DNA of 63,872 nt from Methanoculleus sp. (GTDB lineage Archaea > Halobacteriota > Methanomicrobia > Methanomicrobiales > Methanoculleaceae). The stretch covers positions 1 to 63,872 of the forward strand of contig JASGMC010000001.1 in assembly GCA_030156625.1 (NCBI GenBank), in the 5' to 3' direction. This document shows positions 28,104 through 37,487 of the stretch, one piece after another (the stretch's first letter is position 1; each line of letters starts with the position of its first letter). The notes beneath the pieces are model-generated. The model saw nothing but the letters and a program-made list of their open reading frames with translations. It did not search any database and had not been told where the DNA came from. A program made the translations under genes and the position numbers.

Positions 28104-29320
28104 TGCGGAGACTTCTCCTGCTCGTCTGCTGCATCTGCCTCCTGGCCGGAACGGCAGTGGCGGAGGCGGTCCCGTGCGACCGTGACGGCGACGGCACGTT
28201 GACCTCGTCCGAGGTCGCAACCGCAATTCTCGACTCGCTGGACGCCCGGTTCATGGGCGGGACCGTCGAGGCCCCGCCGTCCGACGACCTCCGGGATGCC
28301 GCGTTCGTCTACGAGCACTGGGACGGCAGGGCGCTCACGATAACCGACTCCTCCGGGCGAACGACGACGCTCGCCCGCCCGCTCCGGAGACTGGCGGTCT
28401 TCAACAGCGATACTCTCGAGGTGATGCGGTCGATCGGCGTGGAGTCCGATCGGGTCGTGGGCGTGAGCAAGTACACCCTTGAGGACCCGACCTTCTTCCC
28501 TGAGTACCAGGGAACGGCGAACCTCGGATCGATCTGGGCTCCCGACTACGAACAGGCAGCCGCGGTCCGTCCCGATGCGATCTTCCTCTACGCAACCCTC
28601 TCCGAATCTTTCTGCGACGAGATCGAGACGACGCTTATGTCGATCGATCCCGGTATCCGGTTCTTCCGGTTCGATAGTTATCGGCCGGCGGTATACGCCG
28701 ACGAGGTGCGGAAGCTCGGTCTCCTTCTCGGGAACGAAGAAGGGGCAGAGCGGTTCCTCGCGTTTCACCGGAACGTTACGGGTACGGTGGCCGAACGCCT
28801 GAGCCGGGTGCCGGCCGACGACCGGATGTCGGTCTACCTGGAAAACTGGAACGACTACAAGAGCGCCGGAAAGGGCTCGGGCTACGACGAGAAGATAGAA
28901 CTTGCCGGCGGCAGGAACATCTTCGCCGATATTATGGTTGAATACCCGGTGGTCGACCCCGAAGCGGTCATCAGCAGGAACCCCGACGTCATCGTCAAGA
29001 TCGTGGGTGCTGGCGAACTGGCCTTCGGCGGCTACGGCGACGACGACCCGTCGTCCTTCGAGACGGTTCGCTGCTCGATCGGGAGCCGCCCGGTATGGGA
29101 CAGGATTGGTGCGGTCAGGGACGACCGGGTGTACGTCATCCACACCGACGTCATAGGAGGGCCTGAATACTTCATCGGTGTCGCGTACATGGCGAAGTGG
29201 TTCTACCCGGATCTCTTCCCCGACCTGGATCCCCGCGCAATCCACCGGCAGTACCTGGACGAGTTCCAGCGGCTCGACTACGACCTCGACGAACACGGAA
29301 CGTTCGTATACCCGGTATGA
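28103..29320 (+). CDS. ABC transporter substrate-binding protein with N-terminal EF-hand
   Basis: A 405-residue exported protein (signal peptide MRRLLLLVCCICLLAGTAV). Right after it is a canonical 12-residue EF-hand/dockerin calcium loop, DRDGDGTLTSSE. The rest is a BtuF/FecB-type periplasmic binding fold (RRLAVFNSDTLEVMRSIG, NPDVIVKI, GPEYFIGVAYMAKWFYP), used for iron chelates, cobalamin or other metal complexes. The start overlaps the previous stop (ATGA) and the stop overlaps the permease. The CobN gene in the same operon favours a corrinoid, porphyrinoid or metal substrate, but the sequence does not decide which. Confidence 0.9.
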   Translation: MRRLLLLVCCICLLAGTAVAEAVPCDRDGDGTLTSSEVATAILDSLDARFMGGTVEAPPSDDLRDAAFVYEHWDGRALTITDSSGRTTTLARPLRRLAVFNSDTLEVMRSIGVESDRVVGVSKYTLEDPTFFPEYQGTANLGSIWAPDYEQAAAVRPDAIFLYATLSESFCDEIETTLMSIDPGIRFFRFDSYRPAVYADEVRKLGLLLGNEEGAERFLAFHRNVTGTVAERLSRVPADDRMSVYLENWNDYKSAGKGSGYDEKIELAGGRNIFADIMVEYPVVDPEAVISRNPDVIVKIVGAGELAFGGYGDDDPSSFETVRCSIGSRPVWDRIGAVRDDRVYVIHTDVIGGPEYFIGVAYMAKWFYPDLFPDLDPRAIHRQYLDEFQRLDYDLDEHGTFVYPV

Positions 29321-30381
29321 TGACGGATTTCGGCAGGGAGGAGTATGCACGGCTCACAGAGAAGAGAGCCCTCTTCATCACCGCCCTCATCCTGATCCTC
29401 GTGGCGCTTGTCGGGATCGCCGTGACCCTCGGGTCGGCGGACCTCCCGGTCGCCGACGCCTACCTTGCCATCTTCGCCGGGCTCTTTCCCGGGGCGGTCG
29501 ACCTGCCGGAACGGATGATCGAGTCCAATGCGGTCGGGATCGTCTGGGGCTGGCGGCTGCACCGCGTGCTCTTCGCGATCGCGGCGGGATTTGGGCTTGC
29601 GATCGCCGGCACGGTGATGCAGGGGGTCCTCCGAAATCCGCTGGCAAGCCCCTTCACGCTCGGGATCGCCTCCGCCGCCTCGTGCGGCGCATCGGTCGCC
29701 ATCGTTCTCGGGGCCGGTATTCTCTCCGGCGGCTACCTCGTCGTCGGAAACGCCTTTCTCTTTGCCATGCTCGCTGCCGGCGCCATCTACGGCATGGCCC
29801 GCCTGCGGGGCATGGGAAGCGAGACGATGATTCTCGCCGGCGTCGCGCTCATGTACCTCTTCTCGGCGGTGACGTCCCTCCTTCAGTACGTCGGCAGCGC
29901 TGAACAACTCCAGGCGGTGGTTTTCTGGATGTTCGGGTCCCTGGATAAGTCCTCCTGGCCGAAACTCGGGATCGTGACGGCCGTCGTCGCTGCCGTCGTC
30001 CCACTCCTCCTCTGGCGCGCGTGGGACCTCAACGCCCTCGCCGAAGGCGACGAGGTGGCCAAAAGCCTCGGCGTGCCGGTGGAGCGGTCCATGGCCGGGT
30101 TCATGCTCGCCGCATCGCTCGTAACGGCGGTGATCATCTGTTTCACCGGCACCATCGGGTTCATCGGTCTGGTCGCGCCTCACATCACCCGGATGGCGAT
30201 CGGGGCCGACCACCGCACCCTCCTTCCCGCGTCCGGGCTCGTGGGCGCCGCCCTCCTCCTCGGCGCCGACTGCCTCGCGCGCACAGTAATCCCGGGGACG
30301 ATCGTCCCGGTCGGGATCATGACGGCGTTCCTCGGCATCCCGTTCTTCCTCTATCTCTTCATGCGCAGGAGGGATGCCTGA
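29317..30381 (+). CDS. BtuC/FecD-type ABC transporter permease
   Basis: A 354-residue permease of the iron-siderophore/cobalamin family with about ten membrane helices. Family motifs: WRLHRVLFAIAAGFGLAIAG, VLRNPLASPFTLGIASAA near the first third, and GFIGLVAPHITRM, the loop that contacts the ATPase. It starts at the ATG overlapping the previous stop; a second ATG three bases later would serve equally. It belongs with the neighbouring binding protein and ATPase. Confidence 0.95.
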   Translation: MMTDFGREEYARLTEKRALFITALILILVALVGIAVTLGSADLPVADAYLAIFAGLFPGAVDLPERMIESNAVGIVWGWRLHRVLFAIAAGFGLAIAGTVMQGVLRNPLASPFTLGIASAASCGASVAIVLGAGILSGGYLVVGNAFLFAMLAAGAIYGMARLRGMGSETMILAGVALMYLFSAVTSLLQYVGSAEQLQAVVFWMFGSLDKSSWPKLGIVTAVVAAVVPLLLWRAWDLNALAEGDEVAKSLGVPVERSMAGFMLAASLVTAVIICFTGTIGFIGLVAPHITRMAIGADHRTLLPASGLVGAALLLGADCLARTVIPGTIVPVGIMTAFLGIPFFLYLFMRRRDA

Positions 30382-31175
30382 CGCCCCTGCTCTGCGTGCA
30401 GGAGCTCTCGTACTCCTACCGCGACCGGCAGGTGCTTGCGGATGTCTCGTTCGCCCTCGATGCGGGGGAAGTCATCGGACTCGTCGGACCGAACGGCTCA
30501 GGGAAGACGACACTGCTCCGGTGCCTGGACCGGATCCTCGACCCGGAAGGGGACATCCGCCTTGACGGGCGCGACCTGTGCTCGATGAACCGGCCCGAAA
30601 TCTCACGGACTATCGCCTACGTCCCGCAGAACGGTGGGACCTCCGGTTCTGCGACGGTCTTTGAGACCGTTCTGATGGGCAGGCGGCCGCACCTGCGCTG
30701 GAGCGTCACCGAAGAGGATGAACGGAAGGTTTCGGAGGCGCTCTCGCTTCTCGGCATCGGCGGCTTCGCATCCCGCAGGGTCGACCGCCTCTCGGGCGGG
30801 GAGCGGCAGCGGGTGCTGATTGCACGGGCGATCGCGCAGGATGCCCGGATCCTTCTCCTCGACGAGCCGACGAGTGCGCTTGATGTGCGCAGCCAGATCG
30901 AGGTGATGGCCCTCCTCTCCCGGCTCGCGGAAGAGCGCCGGCTTGCGGTGGTCGCGGCGATCCACGATCTGAACCTTGCCGCCCGCTACTGTCACCTGCT
31001 CCTGATTTTAAAAGACGGGCGGGTGCTCGGCCGGGGGACGCCGCCCTCTCTCCTTACCGGGAGGATGGTACGTGCAGCATATGGCATCGAGGCGTCCGTG
31101 AAGGACGAAATGGGCGTGCCGTACGTGGTTCCTCTCCGTCCGTCGAACAATGATAATCTGGTGGAGATCGAATGA
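30378..31175 (+). CDS. BtuD/FecE-type ABC transporter ATP-binding protein
   Basis: ATPase of the importer: Walker A GPNGSGKTTLL, Q-loop YVPQNGG, signature LSGGERQRVLIARAI, Walker B ILLLDEPTSALD and the switch histidine AAIHDLN. The start is odd. Homology extends back to TPLLCVQELSYSY, but the only codon there is CTG at 30378, overlapping the permease stop (CTGA) and 4 nt after AGGAGGG. The first ordinary start, GTG at 30396, would remove the first beta strand and has no ribosome site at normal distance. I favour CTG. The gene overlaps cobN by 4 nt. Confidence 0.9.
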   Translation: MTPLLCVQELSYSYRDRQVLADVSFALDAGEVIGLVGPNGSGKTTLLRCLDRILDPEGDIRLDGRDLCSMNRPEISRTIAYVPQNGGTSGSATVFETVLMGRRPHLRWSVTEEDERKVSEALSLLGIGGFASRRVDRLSGGERQRVLIARAIAQDARILLLDEPTSALDVRSQIEVMALLSRLAEERRLAVVAAIHDLNLAARYCHLLLILKDGRVLGRGTPPSLLTGRMVRAAYGIEASVKDEMGVPYVVPLRPSNNDNLVEIE

Positions 31176-34100
31176 AAGTAACCATAGTGGCCTGGGGCAG
31201 CGAACTGCTGCAGTTTTCGGGTGCAGCGCGGGAGGCGGGGATCGCTCTTGCCGCGTGGCAGGTACATGAACTGAAGGACGATCCGGAGAAACGGAGGCGA
31301 TGCATCGAGTCGTGCAACGGAGCGGACGTCGTCCTGATCCACCCGTCGCACGACCCGGTCTGGGACGAGATCCTGGGTGGTCTCGGGGAGGGCGTTCCGG
31401 TCATACCGTTCGGCTACACCGATGCTTCATGGTCGGCCTCGACCGTGCCGCTCGCCGTCGTTTCCACGGTAAGCGCCTACTTCCTCTACGGCGGGCCCGA
31501 GAACATCGGGAATCTGATCCGCTATGTTCAGGCCGAGGTCGCCGGGATGGACGTCGCCTACGACCCGCCGCGCGAGACCCGCTGGGAAGGGATCTACCAC
31601 CCGGACGTCGGTGCCGTCTTCGATGACCCCGATGTGTACCTCGCCTGGTATCCGTCCCGGCACAGCATCCGTGTCGGGCTCCTCTTCTCCCGGACGCACT
31701 GGGTGAACGGGGACCTGGCTGTCGAAGATGCCCTGATCCGGGAACTCGAGAAGCATTACGACGTCCTCCCGGTCTTCTGCTTTGGGGTCCAGGATCAGGG
31801 GATCGGGGCACGGTCAGACCCTGAGGTGATAGATACCTTCTTCAAGGGTCGGATCTCTGCGCTCATCGACGCGCGAACGTTCACGCCGCCCCGTGACGGC
31901 GATGCCTGCATTAAAGCGCTGGAGAATCTCGGCGTGCCGGTCCTCCACCCCCTGATCCTCTATCATCGAACTGAAGCCGAATGGAGGGCCGATACGGATG
32001 GGATGCGTGGGAGCGACGTCTCCTGGTACGTTGTGCTGCCCGAGTTCCTGGGCGCGATCGAGATGCTGCCGGTCGGCGCGGCGGAAAGCCGTGACCCGGC
32101 GGGCACCGAGGGCGAGCGGCATGTCCCCATCGCCGAGCGGGTGGAGAAGTTCGTCGGCCGGGTTGGGAAGTGGATCGACCTTGCGGCAAGCCCTCCCGCA
32201 GAGAGGCGGGTGGCCTTCATCCTCCACAACAAACCCTGCGCATCGGTCGAGGCGACGGTCGGCGCCGGGGCGCACCTCGATACGCTGGAGAGCGTCGCCA
32301 GAATTTTGAGAGCGATGCGCGACCAGGGATATGCGGTCGAATGCCCGGAGAGCGGGAGAGACCTGATAGAAGCCATCATGAACCGGAAAGCGGTCAGCGA
32401 CTTTCGCTGGACATCGGTAGAGGAGATCGTCCGGAGAGGAGGCGCCCTTGCGCTGATAGAACCTGATGATTATGCCGCCTGGTTCGAAACCCTGCCCCCC
32501 GAAGTCAGGACCCGCATCTGCGAGGCGTGGGGACAGCCGCCGGGCGAAGAGGTGAACGGGGTTCCGCCGGCGATGATCTACGAGGGGAAGATCGTCGTTA
32601 CCGGGGTGCGCTTTGGAAACGCCATCGTCTGCGTCCAGCCGAAGCGCGGGTGCGCCGGCCCGCGGTGCGACGGAGAGGTCTGCCGGATCCTCCACGACCC
32701 GGGCGTTCCGCCGACCCACCAGTACCTTGCGACCTACCGCTACATCGAGGAGACGTTCGGTGCGGATGTGATCGTCCATGTCGGCACGCACGGAAATCTC
32801 GAGTTCCTCCCCGGCAAATCAGTCGCCCCCTCGGATGCCTGTTTCCCCGATATCGCCATCGGAACCATCCCTCACCTCTACATCTACAACGCCGACAACC
32901 CGCCGGAGGGGACGCTTGCCAAGCGGCGGAGTTACGCAACTCTGATCGACCACATGCAGACGGTGATGGTTGCAAGCGACCTCTACGCGGGGTTAAAGGA
33001 ACTCGAAGAGCAGATCGCGGATTACAACCGGGCGAAAGAGATCGACCGGGCAAGGACGCACGCGCTCGAGCACACCATCGTCGACCTCCTGGAGCAGACC
33101 GGCATAGCCGACGAGATCGGGTTTGCAGCCATGCACGAGCAGGGGGCTCCGTTTGAGGAGGTGGTCGGCGTCGCCCATACCGCCATAACCCGGATCGCCG
33201 ACACCCGGATCCCCGAGGGGATGCACATCTTTGGGGAGGTGCCGGAGGGTGAACGCCGGGTGGAGTTCATCCACGCCGTCATGCGGTATGATGGAGAAGT
33301 GAAGGGCGCGGTGCTCCGGATGATGGGGCACGACGCTTCGACTGCGGACGATGCACTGTTGCGGGATGCCGAAGTTGCAGCAAAAGCGCTCATCGCCGCG
33401 ATCCTCGCGGGGGAGACTCCTGAACGGGCGGCGGAGCGGGCTCTCTCCGACCGCCTGCGCCGGCACGACCATGAGGCGCTCGAAACGATCCGGGCTGGCG
33501 TCCTCGATATCGAGGCGCGGATAGACGACTCCGACGAGATCGGGAGCCTGCTCTCGGGGTTCGCCGGGGGTTATATCCCGCCGGGCCCCTCCGGCCTGAT
33601 CACGCGAGGCAAGCCCGAGGTGCTCCCCACCGGGCGGAACTTTTACTCGCTCGACCCTTTCCGGGTACCTACCCGTGCCGCGTGGCGGATCGGGATGCGG
33701 CTTGCGGAGAGCGTTGTTGCGAAGTACGTCGACGAGCATGGACGGGTTCCGGAGAATATCGGCATGTACTGGATGGCGTCCGATATCATGTGGGCCGACG
33801 GCGAGCAGCTCTCCCAGACCTTCTCCCTCATCGGGGTCGAGCCGGTCTGGACGGACGGCAGGGTCAGGTCCTACCGGGTGATCCCGATCGAGGAACTCGG
33901 CCGGCCGAGGATCGACGTCACCGTCAGGATGAGCGGGATTCTCCGGGATTGTTTTTACACCTCCATTGAACTTCTGGACGACGCTATCCGGGAAGTCGCC
34001 ACACTGGACGAACCGCCTGAGATGAACTTTATACGGAAGCACGCCCTGCAGGGGCGCGGTACGGCCCGTATCTTCGGAAGCAGGCCGGGAACTTACGGCA

Positions 34101-34873
34101 ACGGCGTCAGCCTGGCGGTCTATGCATCGGCCTGGAAGGAGGATGCGGACCTTGCAGAGGTTTTTGTCAGGTGGAACAGTTATGCCTACGGACGGGGTAG
34201 TTTCGGTGAAGAGTCTCCTGAGACCTTCTCCGCGCAACTTGCCGCCGTCGACCTCACTTTCAACAAGACGGTGACCGACGAGTACGACCTCCTCGGGTGC
34301 TGCTGCTACTTCGGGACGCACGGCGGGCTGACCGGGGCGGCGCGGGCACTCTCGAACCGGGACGTGCCTGCCTACTACGGCGATACGCGTGACCGGGACA
34401 GGGTGGAGGTCAGGACACTTGCCGAGGAGGTGCGGCGCGTTGTCAGGGCGAGGCTTCTCAACCCGCAGTGGATCGAGGGGATGAAGCGGCACGGCTACAA
34501 GGGTGCCGGGGATATCTCGCGGCAGGTGGGCACCGTCTACGGCTGGGAGGCAACGACACAGGAGGTGGACGACCGGATCTTCGACGATATCGTCCGCACG
34601 TTCGTCCTGGATCCGGAGATGCGGCGGTTCTTTGAGGACGAGAACCCCTGGGCGCTGGAAGAGATCGGGAGGCGGCTGCTTGAGGCGCACGAGCGCGGTC
34701 TCTGGGATGCCAACCCGGATGTTCTCGAAGGGCTGCGGGCGGCGTACCTGGAGATGGAGGGCTGGATCGAGGACCGGATGGGCGATGCCGGAGGCGAAGT
34801 CCAGGGTGGCGCAGTCCGCGTGGTGACCTTGAAGGACGTGAAAGCGCTGCGGGGAGCACGGGAGAAAGAGTGA
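31172..34873 (+). CDS. CobN/BchH-type chelatase large subunit
   Basis: A 1233-residue member of the CobN/magnesium-chelatase H family, which binds a tetrapyrrole and inserts Co2+ or Mg2+ with ATP-driven partners of the ChlI/ChlD type. Family blocks include GTHGNLEFLPGKSVAPSD, IYNADNPPEGTLAKRR, MYWMASDIMWADGEQLSQT and FNKTVTDEYDLLGC. The length fits. It closes the uptake operon (4-nt overlap with the ATPase gene). A ChlI/ChlD fusion at 44.5 kb is a likely partner. In methanogens, CobN-like proteins are often found beside metal or corrinoid transport genes; the true metal cannot be read from sequence. Confidence 0.92.
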   Translation: MKVTIVAWGSELLQFSGAAREAGIALAAWQVHELKDDPEKRRRCIESCNGADVVLIHPSHDPVWDEILGGLGEGVPVIPFGYTDASWSASTVPLAVVSTVSAYFLYGGPENIGNLIRYVQAEVAGMDVAYDPPRETRWEGIYHPDVGAVFDDPDVYLAWYPSRHSIRVGLLFSRTHWVNGDLAVEDALIRELEKHYDVLPVFCFGVQDQGIGARSDPEVIDTFFKGRISALIDARTFTPPRDGDACIKALENLGVPVLHPLILYHRTEAEWRADTDGMRGSDVSWYVVLPEFLGAIEMLPVGAAESRDPAGTEGERHVPIAERVEKFVGRVGKWIDLAASPPAERRVAFILHNKPCASVEATVGAGAHLDTLESVARILRAMRDQGYAVECPESGRDLIEAIMNRKAVSDFRWTSVEEIVRRGGALALIEPDDYAAWFETLPPEVRTRICEAWGQPPGEEVNGVPPAMIYEGKIVVTGVRFGNAIVCVQPKRGCAGPRCDGEVCRILHDPGVPPTHQYLATYRYIEETFGADVIVHVGTHGNLEFLPGKSVAPSDACFPDIAIGTIPHLYIYNADNPPEGTLAKRRSYATLIDHMQTVMVASDLYAGLKELEEQIADYNRAKEIDRARTHALEHTIVDLLEQTGIADEIGFAAMHEQGAPFEEVVGVAHTAITRIADTRIPEGMHIFGEVPEGERRVEFIHAVMRYDGEVKGAVLRMMGHDASTADDALLRDAEVAAKALIAAILAGETPERAAERALSDRLRRHDHEALETIRAGVLDIEARIDDSDEIGSLLSGFAGGYIPPGPSGLITRGKPEVLPTGRNFYSLDPFRVPTRAAWRIGMRLAESVVAKYVDEHGRVPENIGMYWMASDIMWADGEQLSQTFSLIGVEPVWTDGRVRSYRVIPIEELGRPRIDVTVRMSGILRDCFYTSIELLDDAIREVATLDEPPEMNFIRKHALQGRGTARIFGSRPGTYGNGVSLAVYASAWKEDADLAEVFVRWNSYAYGRGSFGEESPETFSAQLAAVDLTFNKTVTDEYDLLGCCCYFGTHGGLTGAARALSNRDVPAYYGDTRDRDRVEVRTLAEEVRRVVRARLLNPQWIEGMKRHGYKGAGDISRQVGTVYGWEATTQEVDDRIFDDIVRTFVLDPEMRRFFEDENPWALEEIGRRLLEAHERGLWDANPDVLEGLRAAYLEMEGWIEDRMGDAGGEVQGGAVRVVTLKDVKALRGAREKE

Positions 34874-35016
34874 GCGGCGTGAAGACGGCGGATGGCGATA
34901 AGCGACGTTTCGGCAGAAACGGAGCTCGAGCGTCGTCAGATGCGCAGCCCGTTAACGCGTCGCGCTCCATCACGCCACCGGTAACCGTCTGCATGCGGCA
35001 CGTTCCCACTTTTCAC

Positions 35017-36198
35017 TCACTCCTGCTTTTTCAGCCTGAGCAGACATGCCGTGAGAAGCAGCGCACCCGCTGCAGCAGCTACCCCAAATCCCGGCGATGC
35101 GGGTGCCGCCGGGTCTTCGAGCGGGATTGCATACAGGTCGTTTCCATCGCTCACGACGATCGCCTTGCCGTTGGGAGACCATTGCTGCATCATGAATGCC
35201 GGGTTATCGGGGCCAAGGGATGCGAGGCCGGAGCCGTCGCTCTCCATCACCCAGAGCGCCTGGTTCCGCGACTCCGACCGGAAGGCGATCCCGGCACCGT
35301 CCGGCGACCAGACCGGTGATTTGTCCCGGTTTCCTGTTGTCAATTGCTCCGAACCCGATCCGTCGCTATTGATAACCCAAAGAGAGAACTCCGGCTGTGT
35401 TCCGGGCGGTGCCGCGACGACGTAGGCGATCCTGGTGCCGTCCGGGGACCAGGAATACCCGGAGACGTTCCCGTCGCTGAACGTCACCTGTCTCTTGCCC
35501 GTTCCATCGCTCTGCATCGTCCAGATCTCTCCGTTTCCCGACCTTTCCGAGAGGTATGCGATCCGATCCCCGTGCGGCTGCCACAGGGGCAGGCGCGCAT
35601 CCCCATCGGTCGTCAGCTGCTTCTTGTTGCCGCCGTCCGCGTCCATGATCCGGATATCGGCATCCTTCCGGATTGCCGAGAGGTTCACCGCAGGCGGCCC
35701 TTCTGCAGCGGGCGCCAGGAGGGTCTTCCAGACCGCCGAGTTGTCGAAGAGGCAGGAGGTATAGACGATCCGCCTCCCATCGGCGCTCCAGTCCGCCCCG
35801 TAGCCGGAGAGCGTCAGGCCGGGGAGGATGCGGCCGCTTTCGGTCAGGCGCATCCTCCTGGTCCCGTCCGGGTTCATCGTCCAGAGGTCGAGCCCTTCTT
35901 CGGTGCCGGAGAGGAAGAGGAGTTTCTTCCCGTCCGGCGACCAGGGATCGAACTCGGTGAAGAGATTCCACGAACCATTGTCCGTCACCTGCACCGGGCC
36001 CCCGTCGTCGCACTCCATCACCCGGATGCCGGAGTGGACTCCGTCGGACGAGACGAAGGCGATCCTGGCACCGTCCGGAGACCAGAAGGGGTACGCATCG
36101 AATGCCGAATCGTTTGTCAGTTGAACAACGGGTGCAGCCGCTGCCGGGGGAATGCACACGATCAGCAGGATGATGATGCATATCGTTTTTTGGTTCAT
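35017..36198 (-). CDS. TolB-like beta-propeller surface protein with PGF-CTERM
   Basis: A 393-residue exported protein: signal peptide starting MNQKTICIIILLIVC (an ATG 24 nt upstream is less likely), then about six or seven TolB/WD40-like blades with repeated SPDGxRIAF and LWVMxSDGSG motifs, then ASPGFG, a hydrophobic helix and RLKKQE, a PGF-CTERM sorting tail. It probably forms a propeller scaffold on the cell surface. It lies 20 nt after the six-cysteine gene and may be co-transcribed with it from the shared leader. Confidence 0.85.
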   Translation of the reverse strand: MNQKTICIIILLIVCIPPAAAAPVVQLTNDSAFDAYPFWSPDGARIAFVSSDGVHSGIRVMECDDGGPVQVTDNGSWNLFTEFDPWSPDGKKLLFLSGTEEGLDLWTMNPDGTRRMRLTESGRILPGLTLSGYGADWSADGRRIVYTSCLFDNSAVWKTLLAPAAEGPPAVNLSAIRKDADIRIMDADGGNKKQLTTDGDARLPLWQPHGDRIAYLSERSGNGEIWTMQSDGTGKRQVTFSDGNVSGYSWSPDGTRIAYVVAAPPGTQPEFSLWVINSDGSGSEQLTTGNRDKSPVWSPDGAGIAFRSESRNQALWVMESDGSGLASLGPDNPAFMMQQWSPNGKAIVVSDGNDLYAIPLEDPAAPASPGFGVAAAAGALLLTACLLRLKKQE

Positions 36199-36218
36199 AC
36201 ATACCTCTCCTGCGCGTC

Positions 36219-36617
36219 TCATGGGTATATCACACAGGAAGCAGAAGCATCCTCTCTACCAATATTTGTCCATATGATGACCCAGACCCAACATTCGGCA
36301 TGCACTTTTACTTCCACAGTATAGGAGGAAGCTGAAGGCGCCACATCTATATTGTCCGTACCGGACTGTATGCAGTAATCGGTATAGAGAGGTTTCACGA
36401 TCTCACTCGAGCCGCCAGGCCAACTCACTTTGATTGTTGTACTGAGTTCGCAGCTCGTGAACGTGAACTGTTGACTATAATCGAAACATCCACTTACATA
36501 CCAGTCTACTATAACATAGCGGGTACCGTCACCCCTCTGGTACAAGTCTGCAGAATTAATCTTTGCCGACGCATTCAATTTAACGTCCTGAACGGGACCA
36601 CAAGAACCAATTGGCAT
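36219..36617 (-). CDS. Six-cysteine protein of unknown function behind shared leader
   Basis: A 132-residue protein with no signal peptide and no recognised family. It is rich in beta-forming residues, with cysteines at 6, 44, 56, 82, 109 and 128 and aromatic patches (VDWYVSGCFDY, ECWVWVIIWTN). The even number and wide spacing suggest disulfides or metal binding. The ATG at 36617 is favoured because it aligns with the ATG of the radical SAM gene at 43204 when the shared leader is superposed. An in-frame ATG 36 nt upstream lies inside that leader. Codon use is less GC-rich than the core genes. It could be a target of the radical SAM system, which is speculation. Confidence 0.55.
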   Translation of the reverse strand: MPIGSCGPVQDVKLNASAKINSADLYQRGDGTRYVIVDWYVSGCFDYSQQFTFTSCELSTTIKVSWPGGSSEIVKPLYTDYCIQSGTDNIDVAPSASSYTVEVKVHAECWVWVIIWTNIGREDASASCVIYP

Positions 36618-36692
36618 CACATCACTATTCTGCTCGGCACATTTCCTTCCCATTGCAATACTATGTCACTCGAAATTTCGCAACAGTGCCTG
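36618..36692 (-). promoter_or_regulatory. Shared leader element, copy 1
   Basis: About 72 nt just before the ATG at 36617. Read on the minus strand it aligns with 43205-43275 at roughly 80 percent identity by eye, with shared runs such as TATTGCAATGG, AAATGTGCCGA and ATAGTG. It ends at the start codon in both places. No TATA box is evident just upstream in this copy. Confidence 0.65.
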
Positions 36693-37111
36693 GAGGAACA
36701 CGGAACCGCAACGGCTATCCCCTATGGCAGCCAACAGCCCTATTGCCCTCCGGGCACGCTTTTGGGGGCCGGGATACGACGGCAATCGGGGTTCCCGGCC
36801 CCCGTGGGATACCGTACACGGTGTCACCGATCAAGGCGTCAACGTTCTCCCATATACCTTTTCTGTGACAAACATCGAACTGTCGCGGCTGTACCCGGGC
36901 CGTTGCATTCTCCTGATACGCCCTTGTTGTTCCATCTCCCGGCAGTACGGCCGATTTCCAGTTGAAATATACCTCGATCCCCGGATCGTGGGTATGAGTG
37001 CATACTCCGGTAAGAACCCTGCATACCTTCCCCGAATATCGAAACCCGGCGAAATAATCGGCCTGCCTCCAATGCAGCCCCTCCCCGGGAGCGAAAGTGC
37101 GCGCCCGTCTA
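36693..37111. other. Intergenic stretch without a supportable gene
   Basis: Overlapping short open frames occur in several phases on both strands, none with a ribosome site, a recognisable domain or consistent codon use. The stretch lies between the leader of the six-cysteine gene and a gene remnant, and is probably eroded former coding DNA. Confidence 0.35.
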
Positions 37112-37285
37112 TCATCGGATATCCGTCCGCATGAACCGCGTGTATGCGGCGGCAAAGAAGACGACGGGATAGAGGATCAGCGCCACCACGCTCGACCAGA
37201 TTTCGCCGAGCGTATCTTCAAGGGTCACCCCGGGGGGGCGTGAATCCTCAGGATCAGGATGCTCCTTAGGGAGCGTCCTTCGAGC
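37112..37285 (-). pseudogene. 3' remnant of a membrane protein gene
   Basis: On the minus strand a frame ending in TGA at 37112 encodes a charged stretch (KEHPDPEDSRPPG) followed by a hydrophobic helix SSVVALILYPVVFFAAAY and TRFMRTDIR. It has no start: upstream it runs into the repeat that begins at 37282. It looks like the last helix of a membrane protein whose 5' part was lost. The family is not recognised. Confidence 0.5.
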
Positions 37286-37419
37286 ATCGTCAGGTGCGCG
37301 TCCGGTGAACCGTAGTGCTCGGGAATCGCGATCACCGGGGGCAGACGGGGAAGGGGCTCAAAAGTTCGATCTTTCTCGCATCGGCCGTTTTCCGGGCACC
37401 GCTCGGCATGGCGGGAGAG
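37282..37419 (+). repeat. Diverged repeat, copy of 43683-43820
   Basis: About 138 bp that align along their whole length with 43683-43820. Shared blocks include TCAGGTGCGCGTCCGGTGAA, TTTCTCGYATCGG, CCGGGCAC-like and CGGCATG. It separates two gene remnants, as if it or a related event broke a former locus. Confidence 0.7.
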
Positions 37420-37465
37420 CGCACGCGAGCAGCAGCAGGACGATACATATCGTCTTCAGGGTCAT
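37358..37465 (-). pseudogene. 5' remnant encoding a signal peptide
   Basis: Starting at ATG 37465 the minus strand encodes TLKTICIVLLLLACALPP, which resembles the signal peptide of the beta-propeller protein at 36198 (NQKTICIIILLIVC). After about 20 residues the frame enters the 37282-37419 repeat and stops. This is a truncated secreted-protein gene, likely cut by the repeat. Confidence 0.5.
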
Positions 37466-37487
37466 ACCGGATCTTGTCATAGAGTTC

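Noticed and set aside
36724-37134. Overlapping open frames on both strands between the leader and the gene remnant
   Set aside because: No frame has a start signal or recognisable motif, and all phases are equally open.
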